A stretch of DNA of 64,000 bases, taken from assembly GCA_963784645.1 (NCBI GenBank), contig CAWARY010000015.1, forward strand, positions 186,001-250,000, written 5' to 3'. Both the position numbers and the translations under genes were made by a program. This DNA is from JBBRVW01 sp963784645. GTDB taxonomy: Bacteria > Actinomycetota > Actinomycetes > JACCUZ01. Shown piece after piece: positions 26,023 to 35,591 of this stretch (position 1 is its first letter; every line of letters starts with the position of its first letter). Below the pieces are notes generated by a model. That model was given only the letters and a program-made list of their open reading frames with translations, searched no databases and was not told where the DNA came from.

Positions 26023-26583
26023 GTGCTGTCGGACCTGGTGTTCTGGGGGCTGGCCGTCGTCGCAGTGCTCTCGGGCGCCTACGTGTTCCGGGTCGACTCG
26101 ATGGCCCGCGCGACGTACGCGCTCGCGGTGTCGTTCGTCGCCGTCGGCGCAGCGCTGCTGCTGATGCGGCTGGACTACGTGGGCCTGGTGACCGTCTTGA
26201 TGATGGTGATGGAGATGGCCGTGATGGCCGTCTACATGGTGATGTTCATGGGGATGAACCCGGCGCTGATGCCGATGAGCATGGTGCACGGCAACCGGAC
26301 CGCAGTGGCGGCTGCCGTGGCGGTGTTCGTCGTCCTCGGCGGCGGGGTGCTGCTGGTGGACTGGCCGGCCCGCCGGGGCGTCCCGGCGCCGGACACGGTG
26401 GCTGCCCTCGGCGAGGCACTGATGGGCTCGAAGATGCTGGTGATGATGGCGATCAGCCCGGTGATGATCGCCACCATGGTGGCCGGCATCGCGCTGGCCG
26501 CGCCGCGCGGACGGTACGACCGCTTCGGCGACGACCTGCGCGAGCGCGCCGCCGACCCGCAGCCGGGCGGTGTCGGGCGGTGA
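26023..26583 (+). CDS. NuoJ-like membrane subunit
   Basis: 186 residues beginning at a GTG after GAAGGGGCTGAGGACC. Five membrane helices are visible, including a Met-rich stretch YVGLVTVLMMVMEMAVMAVY, where NuoJ has its pi-bulge helix, and MGMNPALMPM after it. It lies between NuoH- and NuoK-like genes, the canonical order. Similarity to NuoJ is by position, topology and this helix rather than strong motifs. Confidence 0.7.
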   Translation: MLSDLVFWGLAVVAVLSGAYVFRVDSMARATYALAVSFVAVGAALLLMRLDYVGLVTVLMMVMEMAVMAVYMVMFMGMNPALMPMSMVHGNRTAVAAAVAVFVVLGGGVLLVDWPARRGVPAPDTVAALGEALMGSKMLVMMAISPVMIATMVAGIALAAPRGRYDRFGDDLRERAADPQPGGVGR

Positions 26584-26882
26584 GCCTCGAGGCGGTCCTC
26601 CTCGTCGCTGCCGCGCTGTTCGCGGTCGGTGTCTACGGCGCCCTGTCGCAGCAGGTCGTCGTCATGGTGATGATGGGACTCGAGCTGATGGTCAACGCGG
26701 TCGTGCTCGCGGCCGCCGCCATGTGGTGGTTCCTGGCGCCGGACCCGACGGGTCAGGTGCTGCTGCTGGTCGTCATCGCGGCCATGACCGTCGAGATGGC
26801 GATGGGCTTCGCGGTGGCCACGCTGCTGCACCGGTCCCGCGGCTCCGACATGACCGACATGGCCGGGGACCTCGCCGGATGA
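26580..26882 (+). CDS. NuoK-like membrane subunit
   Basis: 100 residues, exactly the usual NuoK length, with three membrane helices. The two channel glutamates are kept: Glu in MMGLELMVNAVVLA (helix 2) and Glu in AAMTVEMAMGFAVA (helix 3). GTG start overlapping the previous stop (GTGA); its own stop overlaps the next ATG. These residues support a proton-translocating role. Confidence 0.85.
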   Translation: MSLEAVLLVAAALFAVGVYGALSQQVVVMVMMGLELMVNAVVLAAAAMWWFLAPDPTGQVLLLVVIAAMTVEMAMGFAVATLLHRSRGSDMTDMAGDLAG

Positions 26883-28738
26883 GCGCCGTCCTCTGGCTGC
26901 TCGTCCTGGTGCCCGCCGCCGCGGGCGCCGCGCTCTGCACGGTCGGGCGTCGCGCCGACCGGCTGGCCCCGTGGCTCTCGGTCGCCACCGCGTCGGCGGT
27001 CCTCGTGCTGGCTGCCCTCGCCGCACTCGCGACCGGCGTGCCGCGGGTGGAGGTGGCCTTCGTCGCCGGTGGCCCGTTCGGGCTGGCCGTCGACCCGCTG
27101 GCGGCGGTGGTGGCACCGACGGTGGTGGCGGTGACGCTGCTCGTGCTCCTGTTCGCGGCCGGCGACATCACCGCCGACCGGGCCCGGTTCCACGGCCTGA
27201 TGTTGCTGTTCACCGCGGCGGTCATGGTGACGGTGACGGCCACCTCGCTGCCGACCCTGCTGGTCGGCTGGGAGGTGATGGGCGCGATGTCGTACGCCCT
27301 GATCGGTTTCTGGTGGCGCGACGACGACCGGGTGGCGGCCGGAGCCACCGCGTTCCTGACGACCCGTGCGGCGGACCTCGGCCTGTACCTCGCCGCCGGC
27401 GCAGCGCTCGCCGGTGGTGCCGGGCTCGGGCTGGCCGCGCTGCCGGCCGCGAGCCCCGGCTGGCGGGACGTGGTGGCCGCGGGGGTGCTGGTGGCAGCAC
27501 TCGGCAAGGCGGCGCAGCTGCCGTTCTCGTTCTGGCTGTCCCGGGCGATGGCGGGGCCCAGCCCGGTCAGCGCACTGCTGCACTCGGCCGCGATGGTGGC
27601 GATGGGCGGCTACCTGCTGCTGCGGACGGCCCCGCTGCTCGCCGCCACCGGCTGGGCGGCGACCACCGCCTCCTGGGTCGGTGCGAGCACCGCGGTCCTG
27701 CTCGGCGCGGTCGCCCTCGCGCAGCGCGACCTCAAGCAGCTGCTCGCGGCGTCCACGTCGGCGCAGCTCGGCTTCGTGGTCCTCGCCGCCGGCACGTCGG
27801 CCGTCGCCGGCGGGACGGCGCACCTGGTGGCGCATGCGGCGACCAAGGCGCTGCTGTTCCTCGCCGCCGGCGCGTGGCTGTCGGCGCTGGGCACCAAGCA
27901 GCTGGCCGGGCTGCGCGGCGTCGCCCGGCAGTGGCCGGTGGTCGGGGTCGCGTTCGGCGTGGGCACGCTCGCCCTGGCCGGGGTCGTGCCGCTGTCGCTG
28001 TGGGCAACCAAGGACGCCGTGCTCGCCGGGGCCCGCGAGCAGTCGACGGCCTTGTACGTCGTCGCGCTGGCCGGTGCCGCGCTGTCCGCGGCCTACGCCG
28101 GCAAGGCACTGCTCGTGGTGTGGCGCGGCGTCGGGGACGGGCCTGGTCGTCGCGCGGTCGAGCAGGTGTGGGACTCCGAGGAGCGTGGCAGCCGCCGGGT
28201 GGGGCGGCTCGAGCAGGCCCCGCTGGTCGTGCTGGCCGCCGGCGCCGCTGTCCTCGGGGTGCTCGCCCTGCCACCGGTCGGCGACACGCTGCAGCGGAGC
28301 CTGGGCGTCCCGGCGGAGCCGTCGGCCGGGCCGGCCGAGCTGGCGCTCTCGGCGGTGCTGGCGGTGGTCGTGCTGGCGGCCGTCGCCCGGTGGCGCGCGC
28401 CCGAGCCGGCCTGGGCGCTCGACTGGCTCAAGCTGGAGCCGCTGACCGACGCGGTGGTCGTGCGCCCGGTCCTGGCGCTCGCCGGGACGCTGGCCCGGTT
28501 CGACGACCACGTCCTGGACGCCGGCGTCACCCGGGTCGCGCGTGGCGGGCTAGCGCTCGGACGGCTGGCCGGCCGGGCCGACGTGGCCGTGGACGCCGCG
28601 GTCGCGGCGGGCGCCGCCGGCACGCGCCGGCTCGGCTCGCTGGCCAGGCGGCCGCAGACCGGCCAGGTGCACCAGTACTACCTGCAGACGCTGGCGGTCC
28701 TCGCCGCCGGTGCCGTCCTCCTCCTGGTGGTGACCTGA
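26879..28738 (+). CDS. NuoL-like antiporter subunit
   Basis: 619 residues (E. coli NuoL 613), about 16 helices. The proton-channel residues are present: Glu in LVGWEVMGAMSYALIGF, Lys in GKAAQLPFSFWL followed by MAGPSPVSALLHSAAMV, Lys in QRDLKQLLAAS, and Lys in WATKDAV. The C-terminal lateral helix is shorter and less clear than in true NuoL. It starts in ATGA overlap with the NuoK-like gene. It is the best-conserved proton pump of this cluster. Confidence 0.85.
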   Translation: MSAVLWLLVLVPAAAGAALCTVGRRADRLAPWLSVATASAVLVLAALAALATGVPRVEVAFVAGGPFGLAVDPLAAVVAPTVVAVTLLVLLFAAGDITADRARFHGLMLLFTAAVMVTVTATSLPTLLVGWEVMGAMSYALIGFWWRDDDRVAAGATAFLTTRAADLGLYLAAGAALAGGAGLGLAALPAASPGWRDVVAAGVLVAALGKAAQLPFSFWLSRAMAGPSPVSALLHSAAMVAMGGYLLLRTAPLLAATGWAATTASWVGASTAVLLGAVALAQRDLKQLLAASTSAQLGFVVLAAGTSAVAGGTAHLVAHAATKALLFLAAGAWLSALGTKQLAGLRGVARQWPVVGVAFGVGTLALAGVVPLSLWATKDAVLAGAREQSTALYVVALAGAALSAAYAGKALLVVWRGVGDGPGRRAVEQVWDSEERGSRRVGRLEQAPLVVLAAGAAVLGVLALPPVGDTLQRSLGVPAEPSAGPAELALSAVLAVVVLAAVARWRAPEPAWALDWLKLEPLTDAVVVRPVLALAGTLARFDDHVLDAGVTRVARGGLALGRLAGRADVAVDAAVAAGAAGTRRLGSLARRPQTGQVHQYYLQTLAVLAAGAVLLLVVT

Positions 28739-28740
28739 CC

Positions 28741-30231
28741 GTGCTGACCCTGATCGTCGTCCTGCCGTTGGTCGCGGCCGCGGTCCTCGCCACGGTCCGG
28801 GTCTCCGACGCGGCAGCCCGCTGGGCCTGGCTGGCCGTCACGCTGGCCGACCTCGCAGCCGTGGTCGGTGTCTGGCTCGCCTACGAGTCACCGGACGCCG
28901 GTGCCCTCGCGTTCGAGCAGCAGGTCGCGTGGATCCCCGGTGTCGACAGCAGCTACCACGTCGGAGTCGACGGGCTGTCGCTGCCGCTCGTGGCGCTGAC
29001 CGCCGTCGTGTTCGTGGCGTGCGCGGTCTACTCGCTGCGCGAGCAACAGCGACCGCGTGCGCTGGCGGCACTGTTCCTGTTCCTGCAGTTCACCTGTCTC
29101 GGCCTGTTCGTGGCCGCCGACCTGCTGGTCTTCTTCGTCTTCTTCGACCTGTCCATCGTCGCGATGTACTTCGTCATCGCCGGCTGGGGGCACGGCGAGC
29201 GGGCGGCCAGGTCGGCCCTGCAGTTCTTCCTGTACACCTTCCTCGGCTCGCTGGCGCTGCTGCTCGGCTTCATCGGCCTCTACGTGCTCGCCGAGCCGCA
29301 CACCTTCGACATGGTCCGGCTGACCGCCGAGGCACCGGCCGCGACGGCCGGCGTGCAGGGCGGGCTGGTCCTGGCCGCCGTCCTGCTCGGGCTGGCGGTG
29401 AAGACACCGACCGTGCCGTTCCACACCTGGCTGCCGCCGGCGCACACCGACGCGCCCGCAGTCGGCTCCGCGGTGCTGGCCGGTGTCCTGCTGAAGATGG
29501 GCACCTACGGCTTCGTCCGCATCGCGATGCCGATGCTGCCGTCGGCCTGGCGGGCGTGGGCCTGGGTGGTGCTGGCGGTGGGTCTGGTGTCGGTGCTCTA
29601 CGGCGCGCTGGTCGCGCTGGCGCAGACCGACCTCAAGCGGATGATCGCCTACACGTCGGTCAACCACATGGGATACGTCGTGCTCGCGGTCGGTGCCGCC
29701 GGGCTGGTCAGCCGCAGCGACGCGCAGGCCCGGGAGGTCGCGGTGACCGGCGCCGTGACCCAGATGGTCAGCCACGGGCTCATCACGGCCGCGCTGTTCC
29801 TGCTGGCCGGCGTGCTGCACCGGCGGGCGGGCAGCTACGACCTGGCCGGCTACGGCGGGCTGGCCGGCCCGGCGCCGCGCTTCGCCGGGCTGTTCGCCGT
29901 CGGCGCCTTCGCCTCCCTGGGGCTGCCGGCGTTCTCCGGCTTCATCGCCGAGTTCCAGGTGTTCGCGGGCAGCATCGCCGCGACGGCGTGGGCCGCCCCC
30001 GCGCTGCTCGGCATCCTCGTCACGGCGGCCCTGTTCCTGCGGGCGATGCAGCAGCTGCTCACCGGCCCGACCCGCGGCGCGTCCGAGGGCTTCACCGACC
30101 TGGGCCGCACCGAGACGGTCGCGATCGGCTCGATGCTGCTCCTGTCGTTGCTCGTCGGAGTCGTGCCCCGGCCGCTGCTCGACGTCATCGAACCGGCCGC
30201 CCGCAGCGTGGTCGACGCGGTGGCGCGCTAG
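28741..30231 (+). CDS. NuoM-like antiporter subunit
   Basis: 496 residues, about 14 helices, GTG start 3 bases after the previous stop. The motifs VKTPTVPFHTWLPPAHTDAP and LAGVLLKMGTYGFVRI keep the channel lysines. In helix 5 the usual Glu of FFExxLxPM is Asp (FFDLSIVAMYF), a conservative change. AQTDLKRMIAYTSVNHMGYV is standard. It looks functional as a proton channel. Confidence 0.85.
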   Translation: MLTLIVVLPLVAAAVLATVRVSDAAARWAWLAVTLADLAAVVGVWLAYESPDAGALAFEQQVAWIPGVDSSYHVGVDGLSLPLVALTAVVFVACAVYSLREQQRPRALAALFLFLQFTCLGLFVAADLLVFFVFFDLSIVAMYFVIAGWGHGERAARSALQFFLYTFLGSLALLLGFIGLYVLAEPHTFDMVRLTAEAPAATAGVQGGLVLAAVLLGLAVKTPTVPFHTWLPPAHTDAPAVGSAVLAGVLLKMGTYGFVRIAMPMLPSAWRAWAWVVLAVGLVSVLYGALVALAQTDLKRMIAYTSVNHMGYVVLAVGAAGLVSRSDAQAREVAVTGAVTQMVSHGLITAALFLLAGVLHRRAGSYDLAGYGGLAGPAPRFAGLFAVGAFASLGLPAFSGFIAEFQVFAGSIAATAWAAPALLGILVTAALFLRAMQQLLTGPTRGASEGFTDLGRTETVAIGSMLLLSLLVGVVPRPLLDVIEPAARSVVDAVAR

Positions 30232-30233
30232 CG

Positions 30234-31658
30234 ATGGGGATGAACGAGGACCCGCTGGCGCTGCTGCCGGAGATCTTCCTGCTGTCCGGTGCGCTCGCGG
30301 CACTGCTGACCGGGTCGTTCCTGCCCCGGGAGCGGCAGTGGGTGGCCCGGACCATTGCCGCTGCCGCCCTGCTCGCGGCCGCCGTCGCCGCAGCGGCCGC
30401 CCTGCGGGACGCGCCTCGCGCGGTGTGGGACGGCACCTTCGCCGTCGACACGGCGACCGGCGTCGCCCGCCTGGTCGCCGTCCTCGGCTGCCTGCTCGTG
30501 ATCGGGCTGGGCGTCGACGAGCTCGCCGGTGACGCGCGCGAGAGCGAGACGTACACGCTGCTGCTGCTCGGGACGGCCGGCGCCACCGTGCTGGCCGGTG
30601 CGAGCGACCTGCTCGTGCTGCTGGCGGGCTTCCTGCTCGCGAGCATCCCGGTGTACGGCCTCGTCGGGCTGGCCCGGACCGCGGGTGCCGCCGAGGCGGC
30701 GATGAAGACCTACCTGCTCGGCGCCCTGCTCGGCATCACGTTGATGCTGGGCGTCACCCTGCTCTACGGACTCGCCGGCGACACGACGTACGCCGCGCTG
30801 ACGGATCGTCTGGGCGACGCCCCGGCGAGTGCCTCGCTGGTGGGGGTGGCGGCGGTGCTGGGCGGCCTGATGTTCAAGGCCGGCGCGGTCCCCGGCCACT
30901 TCTGGGTGCCGGACGCGGCCCAGGGCGCCGGCGGTGCCGCGGCCGCGTTCCTCACCTCGGTGCCGAAGGTCGGAGCACTGGTTGCTGTCTACCGGCTGGT
31001 GGACGCGCTCCCGGCCTCGGTCGATGCCCGGCCGCTGGTCGGGGTGCTCGCGGTGGCCAGCATGACGCTGGGCAACCTCGCGGCCTTCGGGCAGGACGAC
31101 CCGCGCCGGCTGCTCGGCTGGTCGACCGTCAGCCAGGTCGGCTACCTGCTGGTGCCCGTCGCCGTCGCCGGCCGCACCGGCCTGGCGCTGCCGTCGCTGC
31201 TGCTCTACCTCGCGTGCTACACGGTCACCAACCTGACGGCGTTCGCTGTCACGTCGTCACTTCCCGACCGGCGCGACCTGGCGGGCTACCGCGGGCTGGC
31301 CGCGGCCCGGCCATGGCTGGCCGGCGCGCTGGTGGTGTCCCTGCTCGGACTCGTCGGTACGCCACCCACCGCGGTCTTCGCCGGGAAGGTCACCGTGACC
31401 GCGGCGGCGTGGGACGGCGGCAGCGCCTGGCTGGCCGTCGCCGTGGTCGCCAACACCGTCGTGAGCCTCTTCTACTACCTGCGTTGGGTGGCCCCCGTGT
31501 TCAGCCGCGGCGAGCCGGTCGAGCGCACCGCGCCCGGCGGCTTCCAGCCCCGGCCGTGGGCCGCCGCGAGTGCGGTGGCCGCGGCGGCCGCCAGCGTGCT
31601 GCTGGGTCTCGCGGCCGGACCGGCGTGGGCACTCGTCAGCCCGGTCGTCACCGGCTGA
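30234..31658 (+). CDS. NuoN-like antiporter subunit
   Basis: 474 residues, about 14 helices. MFKAGAVPGHFWVPDAAQGA and FLTSVPKVGAL keep the two lysines and the VPxHxWxPD motif. The helix-5 region, usually GLELxS with a key Glu, reads AGFLLASIPVYGL, so that Glu is missing. Last gene of the operon; 98 bases separate it from the peptidase gene. Loss of one channel residue may mean fewer protons per cycle or a structural role. Confidence 0.8.
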   Translation: MGMNEDPLALLPEIFLLSGALAALLTGSFLPRERQWVARTIAAAALLAAAVAAAAALRDAPRAVWDGTFAVDTATGVARLVAVLGCLLVIGLGVDELAGDARESETYTLLLLGTAGATVLAGASDLLVLLAGFLLASIPVYGLVGLARTAGAAEAAMKTYLLGALLGITLMLGVTLLYGLAGDTTYAALTDRLGDAPASASLVGVAAVLGGLMFKAGAVPGHFWVPDAAQGAGGAAAAFLTSVPKVGALVAVYRLVDALPASVDARPLVGVLAVASMTLGNLAAFGQDDPRRLLGWSTVSQVGYLLVPVAVAGRTGLALPSLLLYLACYTVTNLTAFAVTSSLPDRRDLAGYRGLAAARPWLAGALVVSLLGLVGTPPTAVFAGKVTVTAAAWDGGSAWLAVAVVANTVVSLFYYLRWVAPVFSRGEPVERTAPGGFQPRPWAAASAVAAAAASVLLGLAAGPAWALVSPVVTG

Positions 31659-31756
31659 CCCGAGACTGTCGCCCGGGGTCGCGGGACACGCCGGCCCGCG
31701 GTACGCCAGGCTGCGCCTGCCGCACCGGCCGACCGTCGACGTCAGGGAGAGAGTCC

Positions 31757-33769
31757 GTGCCCACCCAGCTGCCGCGGGACCTGCGCTCGTCGCCGACGTA
31801 CCGGGACGTCGAGGCGTTCCTGCTGTCCGTGCAGGTCCCCGGCGAAGGCCGTGTCGTGGACGCCACCGATCCGGCCACGGCTCCGGACGGCGGGCGCGTC
31901 GCGTACACCGCTTGGCGGCGGGACACGGCTGGTGCCGCCCCGACCCCGGTGATCGAGGTCGTCGACACCGCCACCGGCAGCCGGACCACGTTCGCCGAGC
32001 ACGCCGGCTGCCGGTGGCCCCGCTGGTCACCCGACGGTGGCCGGCTCCTGTGCCTGCGGCGCGGCGACGCCGGCTCGGAGCTGCCGGTGGTCATCGACCT
32101 CGCCACGCGCGGCATCACGCAGCCCGTCGCCGCGCCGCCGGCCGGCACGGTCGAGGCCGCCGTGTGGTCGCCGGCCGGCACGTCCCTCGCACTGGTCGTC
32201 GCCGAGGTGGGCGCCGAGATCTCCGACGTGTTCGGCTCCGGCCGGGTGACCGCTCCGGACGAGGTGCCCGCGTGGTGTCCTGAGGTCGCCGCGGAGGGCC
32301 GCTCCGGCTGGCGCCGGCTCTGGCTGTGCGACCTCGAGGGGGGCGACCCCCGAATCCTCGCGCCGGGGTCGAACGTCTGGGAGGTGGCCTGGGCGGGCCC
32401 GCAGCACCTCGTCGCGGTCGCCTCGCGCGGACCGGAGGAGGACGCCTGGTACGACGCCGAGCTGGTCCTCGTCGACGCGGGCGACGGCACGCACCGGACC
32501 CTTCTCGACCCGCAGACACAGCTCGCGATGCCCGCGGCGGACCCGTCCGGACGCCGGGTGTCCGTTCTCAGCGGGTCGGCCAGCGACCGCGGCCTGCTGG
32601 CCGGCGAGGTCGTGGTCGTCGAGACCGCCACCGGTTCGGCCACCCGGCTGGCCGCCGCGGGGGTGCACGTCACCTCGCAGAGCTGGCGGGACGAGAACCG
32701 GCTGCTCCTCGCGGGGCTGCGGGGTCACCAGACCGTCGTCGGGACCTACGACCTGGCCCGGTCCCACTTCGACGAGGACTGGGCGACGACGGAGACCTTC
32801 GGGCCCGGCGACCTGCTGCCCGTCGCGGCCCCGCACGGCACCGCCGACGCGGTGGTGGTCCTCGAGAGCCACCGTCGGCCGCCGACGCTCGGGCTGGTCC
32901 GTCCCGACGGCTTCCGAGCGCTCGCCGACCTGGCGCACGACGGCACGGCACTGGTCGCGAGCCTCTGCGACGCGCTCCGGGCGGTGACGTGGCGGTCTGC
33001 CGATGGCCTCGAGGTCGACGGCTACCTGGCGACTCCTGCGGGCGGGGAGCCCGGGCCGCGTCCGCTGGTGGTGCTCGTGCACGGCGGCCCGGTCTGGCGC
33101 TGGCGCGACACCTGGGTGGAGCGCACCGTCCAGGTCCCGCTGCTGCTGCGCAACGGGTACGCGGTGCTGCTGCCCAACCCGCGGGGCAGCCAGGGGCGGG
33201 GCGAGTCCTTCGTGCGCGCGATCGTCGGCGAGGTCGGCGGCCGTGATGTCGACGACGTCGTCGGAGGGGTGGACCTCGCCGTCGCTCTGGGTGTCGCAGA
33301 TCCGGCTGCCGTCGGCGTGATGGGCACCAGCTACGGCGGTTTCCTGGCGGCCTGGCTGGCCACGACCGGGCGGTTCGCCGCGGCGATCGCGGCCTCGCCG
33401 GTCACCGACTGGGTGAGCCAGCACTTCACGACCAACATCCCGCAGAGCGACGTGCGCTTCCTCGTCGGTCCACCGCTCGACCCGGCCTCGCAGTACCGCA
33501 CCCGCAGCCCCGTGGTCGCCGCGACGGGATCCACCTGCCCGGTGCTGCTGACTGCCGGACAGCTCGACCTGGCGACACCCCCCGGCCAGGCGGTGGAGAT
33601 GTACCGCGCCCTGGTCGAGCTGGGCGTCGATGCCGACCTCGCCCTCTACCCCCGGGAGGGGCATGACGTGCACGAGTGGCCGGCCGTCGTGGACCACTGC
33701 ACTCGCATGCTCCTCTGGTTCGGACGCCACCTGGGGCGGCCGTCGGGTCCCGACCGGACCGCGTCGTGA
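31757..33769 (+). CDS. S9-family prolyl oligopeptidase / acylaminoacyl peptidase
   Basis: 670-residue serine peptidase. The first 400 residues form a seven-blade beta-propeller (WSPDGGRLLCLRRGD, WSPAGTSLALV). The alpha/beta-hydrolase domain follows with the oxyanion-region HGGPVWRW, the nucleophile in GTSYGGF, the Asp in GQLDLATP and the His in REGHDVHEW. No signal peptide, so it is probably cytoplasmic and cuts short peptides. The GTG start has AGGGAGAG in front. Confidence 0.9.
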   Translation: MPTQLPRDLRSSPTYRDVEAFLLSVQVPGEGRVVDATDPATAPDGGRVAYTAWRRDTAGAAPTPVIEVVDTATGSRTTFAEHAGCRWPRWSPDGGRLLCLRRGDAGSELPVVIDLATRGITQPVAAPPAGTVEAAVWSPAGTSLALVVAEVGAEISDVFGSGRVTAPDEVPAWCPEVAAEGRSGWRRLWLCDLEGGDPRILAPGSNVWEVAWAGPQHLVAVASRGPEEDAWYDAELVLVDAGDGTHRTLLDPQTQLAMPAADPSGRRVSVLSGSASDRGLLAGEVVVVETATGSATRLAAAGVHVTSQSWRDENRLLLAGLRGHQTVVGTYDLARSHFDEDWATTETFGPGDLLPVAAPHGTADAVVVLESHRRPPTLGLVRPDGFRALADLAHDGTALVASLCDALRAVTWRSADGLEVDGYLATPAGGEPGPRPLVVLVHGGPVWRWRDTWVERTVQVPLLLRNGYAVLLPNPRGSQGRGESFVRAIVGEVGGRDVDDVVGGVDLAVALGVADPAAVGVMGTSYGGFLAAWLATTGRFAAAIAASPVTDWVSQHFTTNIPQSDVRFLVGPPLDPASQYRTRSPVVAATGSTCPVLLTAGQLDLATPPGQAVEMYRALVELGVDADLALYPREGHDVHEWPAVVDHCTRMLLWFGRHLGRPSGPDRTAS

Positions 33770-33784
33770 GGTGCGTCAGGCGCG

Positions 33785-34069
33785 TCAGGTGCGGACGACC
33801 GCCACCAGGTCGGGGGCCAGGTCGGTGCCGCGCGCAACGATGCGGCGGACGGTGTCGACGACCTCCCGCTCGGTGGCGTCGTCCCGGCGCCGGCCGGCGA
33901 CCGTGACCAGCGCTCCCGACCCCGCAGACCCGTCGGCCACGTCGACCAGGACGACGACGTCCGAGGGCACCAGCCCGGCCGCGGCCGCGACCCCCGCGCA
34001 CAGGTCCGCGGCCAGAGCCGAGGGACCGCCGGCAGCGGCCGAGGTCGAGGTGACGTGGATCCAGGGCAT
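33785..34069 (-). CDS. small protein, possibly tautomerase-superfamily
   Basis: 94 residues beginning Met-Pro (MPWIHVTSTSAAAGG). A Pro directly after Met, a first strand, then a helix and a second strand (VVVLVDVADGS) recall 4-oxalocrotonate tautomerase-like proteins, where Pro1 is catalytic. The similarity is weak and unconfirmed. Divergent from the next gene, with only 16 bases between starts. Confidence 0.45.
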   Translation of the reverse strand: MPWIHVTSTSAAAGGPSALAADLCAGVAAAAGLVPSDVVVLVDVADGSAGSGALVTVAGRRRDDATEREVVDTVRRIVARGTDLAPDLVAVVRT

Positions 34070-34085
34070 CGGCGATCCTCGGGAG

Positions 34086-34598
34086 ATGCGGGCGGAGTGG
34101 GGACCAGGCAGGTACGTCGTGGTGGGCGCGTCCGGCATCCTGGCACCCCTGGGCGAGCTGTTGCGGGCGCAGCGGCTGCGCACCGTCGGGATCTCCCGCG
34201 GTGCCCGCCTGCACGAGGGCGAGTGGGACGAGCGGGTGGCCCTGGACGCCCGGGACCTGACGGCGACCACCCGCTGGGCCACCCGCTCCGGTGCGGACGT
34301 GGCCGCACTGGTCGCCTATGCCCCGGCGCTGTCCGCGGCCACCTGGCCGGTGCTGGCCGGGCTGGCGCCCCGCACCGTCGTCGTGGCCACCACCCAGCAC
34401 GCGGCGCCCGGGGCTCCGACGCCGCCCTGGTCCGGCCTGGCCGGTACCTCGGTCCTGCAGCTCGGCTGGACAGGTGCGCCGAGGCGGTGGCACACCGCAC
34501 CCGAGGTGTCCCGCGCGGTGGTCGACATGCTGGGCGACCTCCCCGTGGCGCACCGGGTGCTCGGCACGGTCCGTCCCTGGTCGGACCGGCCGGCGTGA
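34086..34598 (+). CDS. Rossmann-like hypothetical protein
   Basis: 170 residues. The N-terminal YVVVGASGILAPLGELLRAQ and TVGISRGAR look like a nucleotide-binding beta-alpha-beta unit, but no catalytic motif of short-chain dehydrogenases follows. The ATG at 34086 is used; an in-frame GTG at 34050 would add 12 residues and overlap the start of the opposite gene. Function not recognised. Confidence 0.45.
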   Translation: MRAEWGPGRYVVVGASGILAPLGELLRAQRLRTVGISRGARLHEGEWDERVALDARDLTATTRWATRSGADVAALVAYAPALSAATWPVLAGLAPRTVVVATTQHAAPGAPTPPWSGLAGTSVLQLGWTGAPRRWHTAPEVSRAVVDMLGDLPVAHRVLGTVRPWSDRPA

Positions 34599-34617
34599 CC
34601 GCGCCGAGCTCGCCGGC

Positions 34618-35589
34618 ATGAGGCGGTCACCGCGCGGACAGGTGCTGCTCCGCGAGCCGTGGCCGCCGGTGGCGGGCGTCCCCGGCCTGGCCCAGGGCCG
34701 CTACGGGTCGGCGGGGAACCTCGAGCTGGTGGCGCCGGCGGTCGACGGCGGGATCTGGGTCGGCTGGTTCAACTCCGACCCGACCGAGCGCTACGCCGGC
34801 GCCGCACTCGGCCGCTGGAGCGGTGCGCTGCGCTTCGCGGCCGGCCACTCCTACGCGTCGGCGCGGATCGCCCAGGTCGATCCGGGACCGGACTGGTTGG
34901 AGGTGGTGGCGCTCACGACCGACGGCACCCTGCGGCGCCACGTCTGGTCGCCGGACGACGGCTTCGTCGACCACGGTCCGGTCACGCTGCGCGCCGCGTC
35001 GTCGTCGGCGATCCTGCCCGACCCGGCTGACGGGTCGCTGCTGCTGGCGGTGGCCGGGAGCGACGGCACCGCGCGACTGCTTCGTGCCGAGCCGGGGGCG
35101 GCGTACCCCGCGCTGGACTTCGTCGAGGTGGGCGTCGTGCCCGGGTCCGACGTGCGTGGCGTGGACGCCGGTCGGCACGGCGACCACCTGGATGTGCTCA
35201 CGGTCGCTGCCGGGGGTGCCGTGACCCTGGACTGCGGCGGGCAGTCGGTCCGCGTTGCCGTCGGCGCCACGGGTGCGGCGCTCGCCGTGGGTCCGCGCGG
35301 CGACCGCCGGGTCGTGACCACCGGCCGGTCCGGCGCCACCCTGCTCGCGGTCGATCCCCCGACCGAGCCCTCGGTCGGTTCGGCCGTCGGGCTCGGCCAG
35401 GCTGCGGCCGCGGCGCTGGCCCAGGTGCACCGGGCCGGCCGCGCGGAGTGGCACGTCGTCGGCCGGCAGGGCGACCGGCTGGTGCACCGCTGGTGGTCCG
35501 AACCGGCCGGCGAGGATCTGCCGCCGGGCCGGCCGGTGGCGGCGGAGGTGTGGGCGGACCCGGGCAGTCGGAGCGCCCACCGAGGCTGA
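34618..35589 (+). CDS. hypothetical beta-propeller-like protein
   Basis: 323 residues with repeated strand patterns (VDGGIWVGWFNSDP, LRRHVWSPDDGFVDHGPV, DRLVHRWWSEPAGE) suggestive of a propeller. No signal peptide or membrane helix. It is compositionally like its neighbours. No family recognised. It ends just before the regulatory region of the sugar operon. Confidence 0.5.
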   Translation: MRRSPRGQVLLREPWPPVAGVPGLAQGRYGSAGNLELVAPAVDGGIWVGWFNSDPTERYAGAALGRWSGALRFAAGHSYASARIAQVDPGPDWLEVVALTTDGTLRRHVWSPDDGFVDHGPVTLRAASSSAILPDPADGSLLLAVAGSDGTARLLRAEPGAAYPALDFVEVGVVPGSDVRGVDAGRHGDHLDVLTVAAGGAVTLDCGGQSVRVAVGATGAALAVGPRGDRRVVTTGRSGATLLAVDPPTEPSVGSAVGLGQAAAAALAQVHRAGRAEWHVVGRQGDRLVHRWWSEPAGEDLPPGRPVAAEVWADPGSRSAHRG

Positions 35590-35591
35590 CT

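Noticed and set aside
23724..31658. Annotating this as a normal NADH-quinone oxidoreductase operon
   Set aside because: NuoC, E, F, G and I are absent and the NuoB/NuoD-like protein lacks every cofactor residue, so NADH oxidation by this set alone is not supportable.
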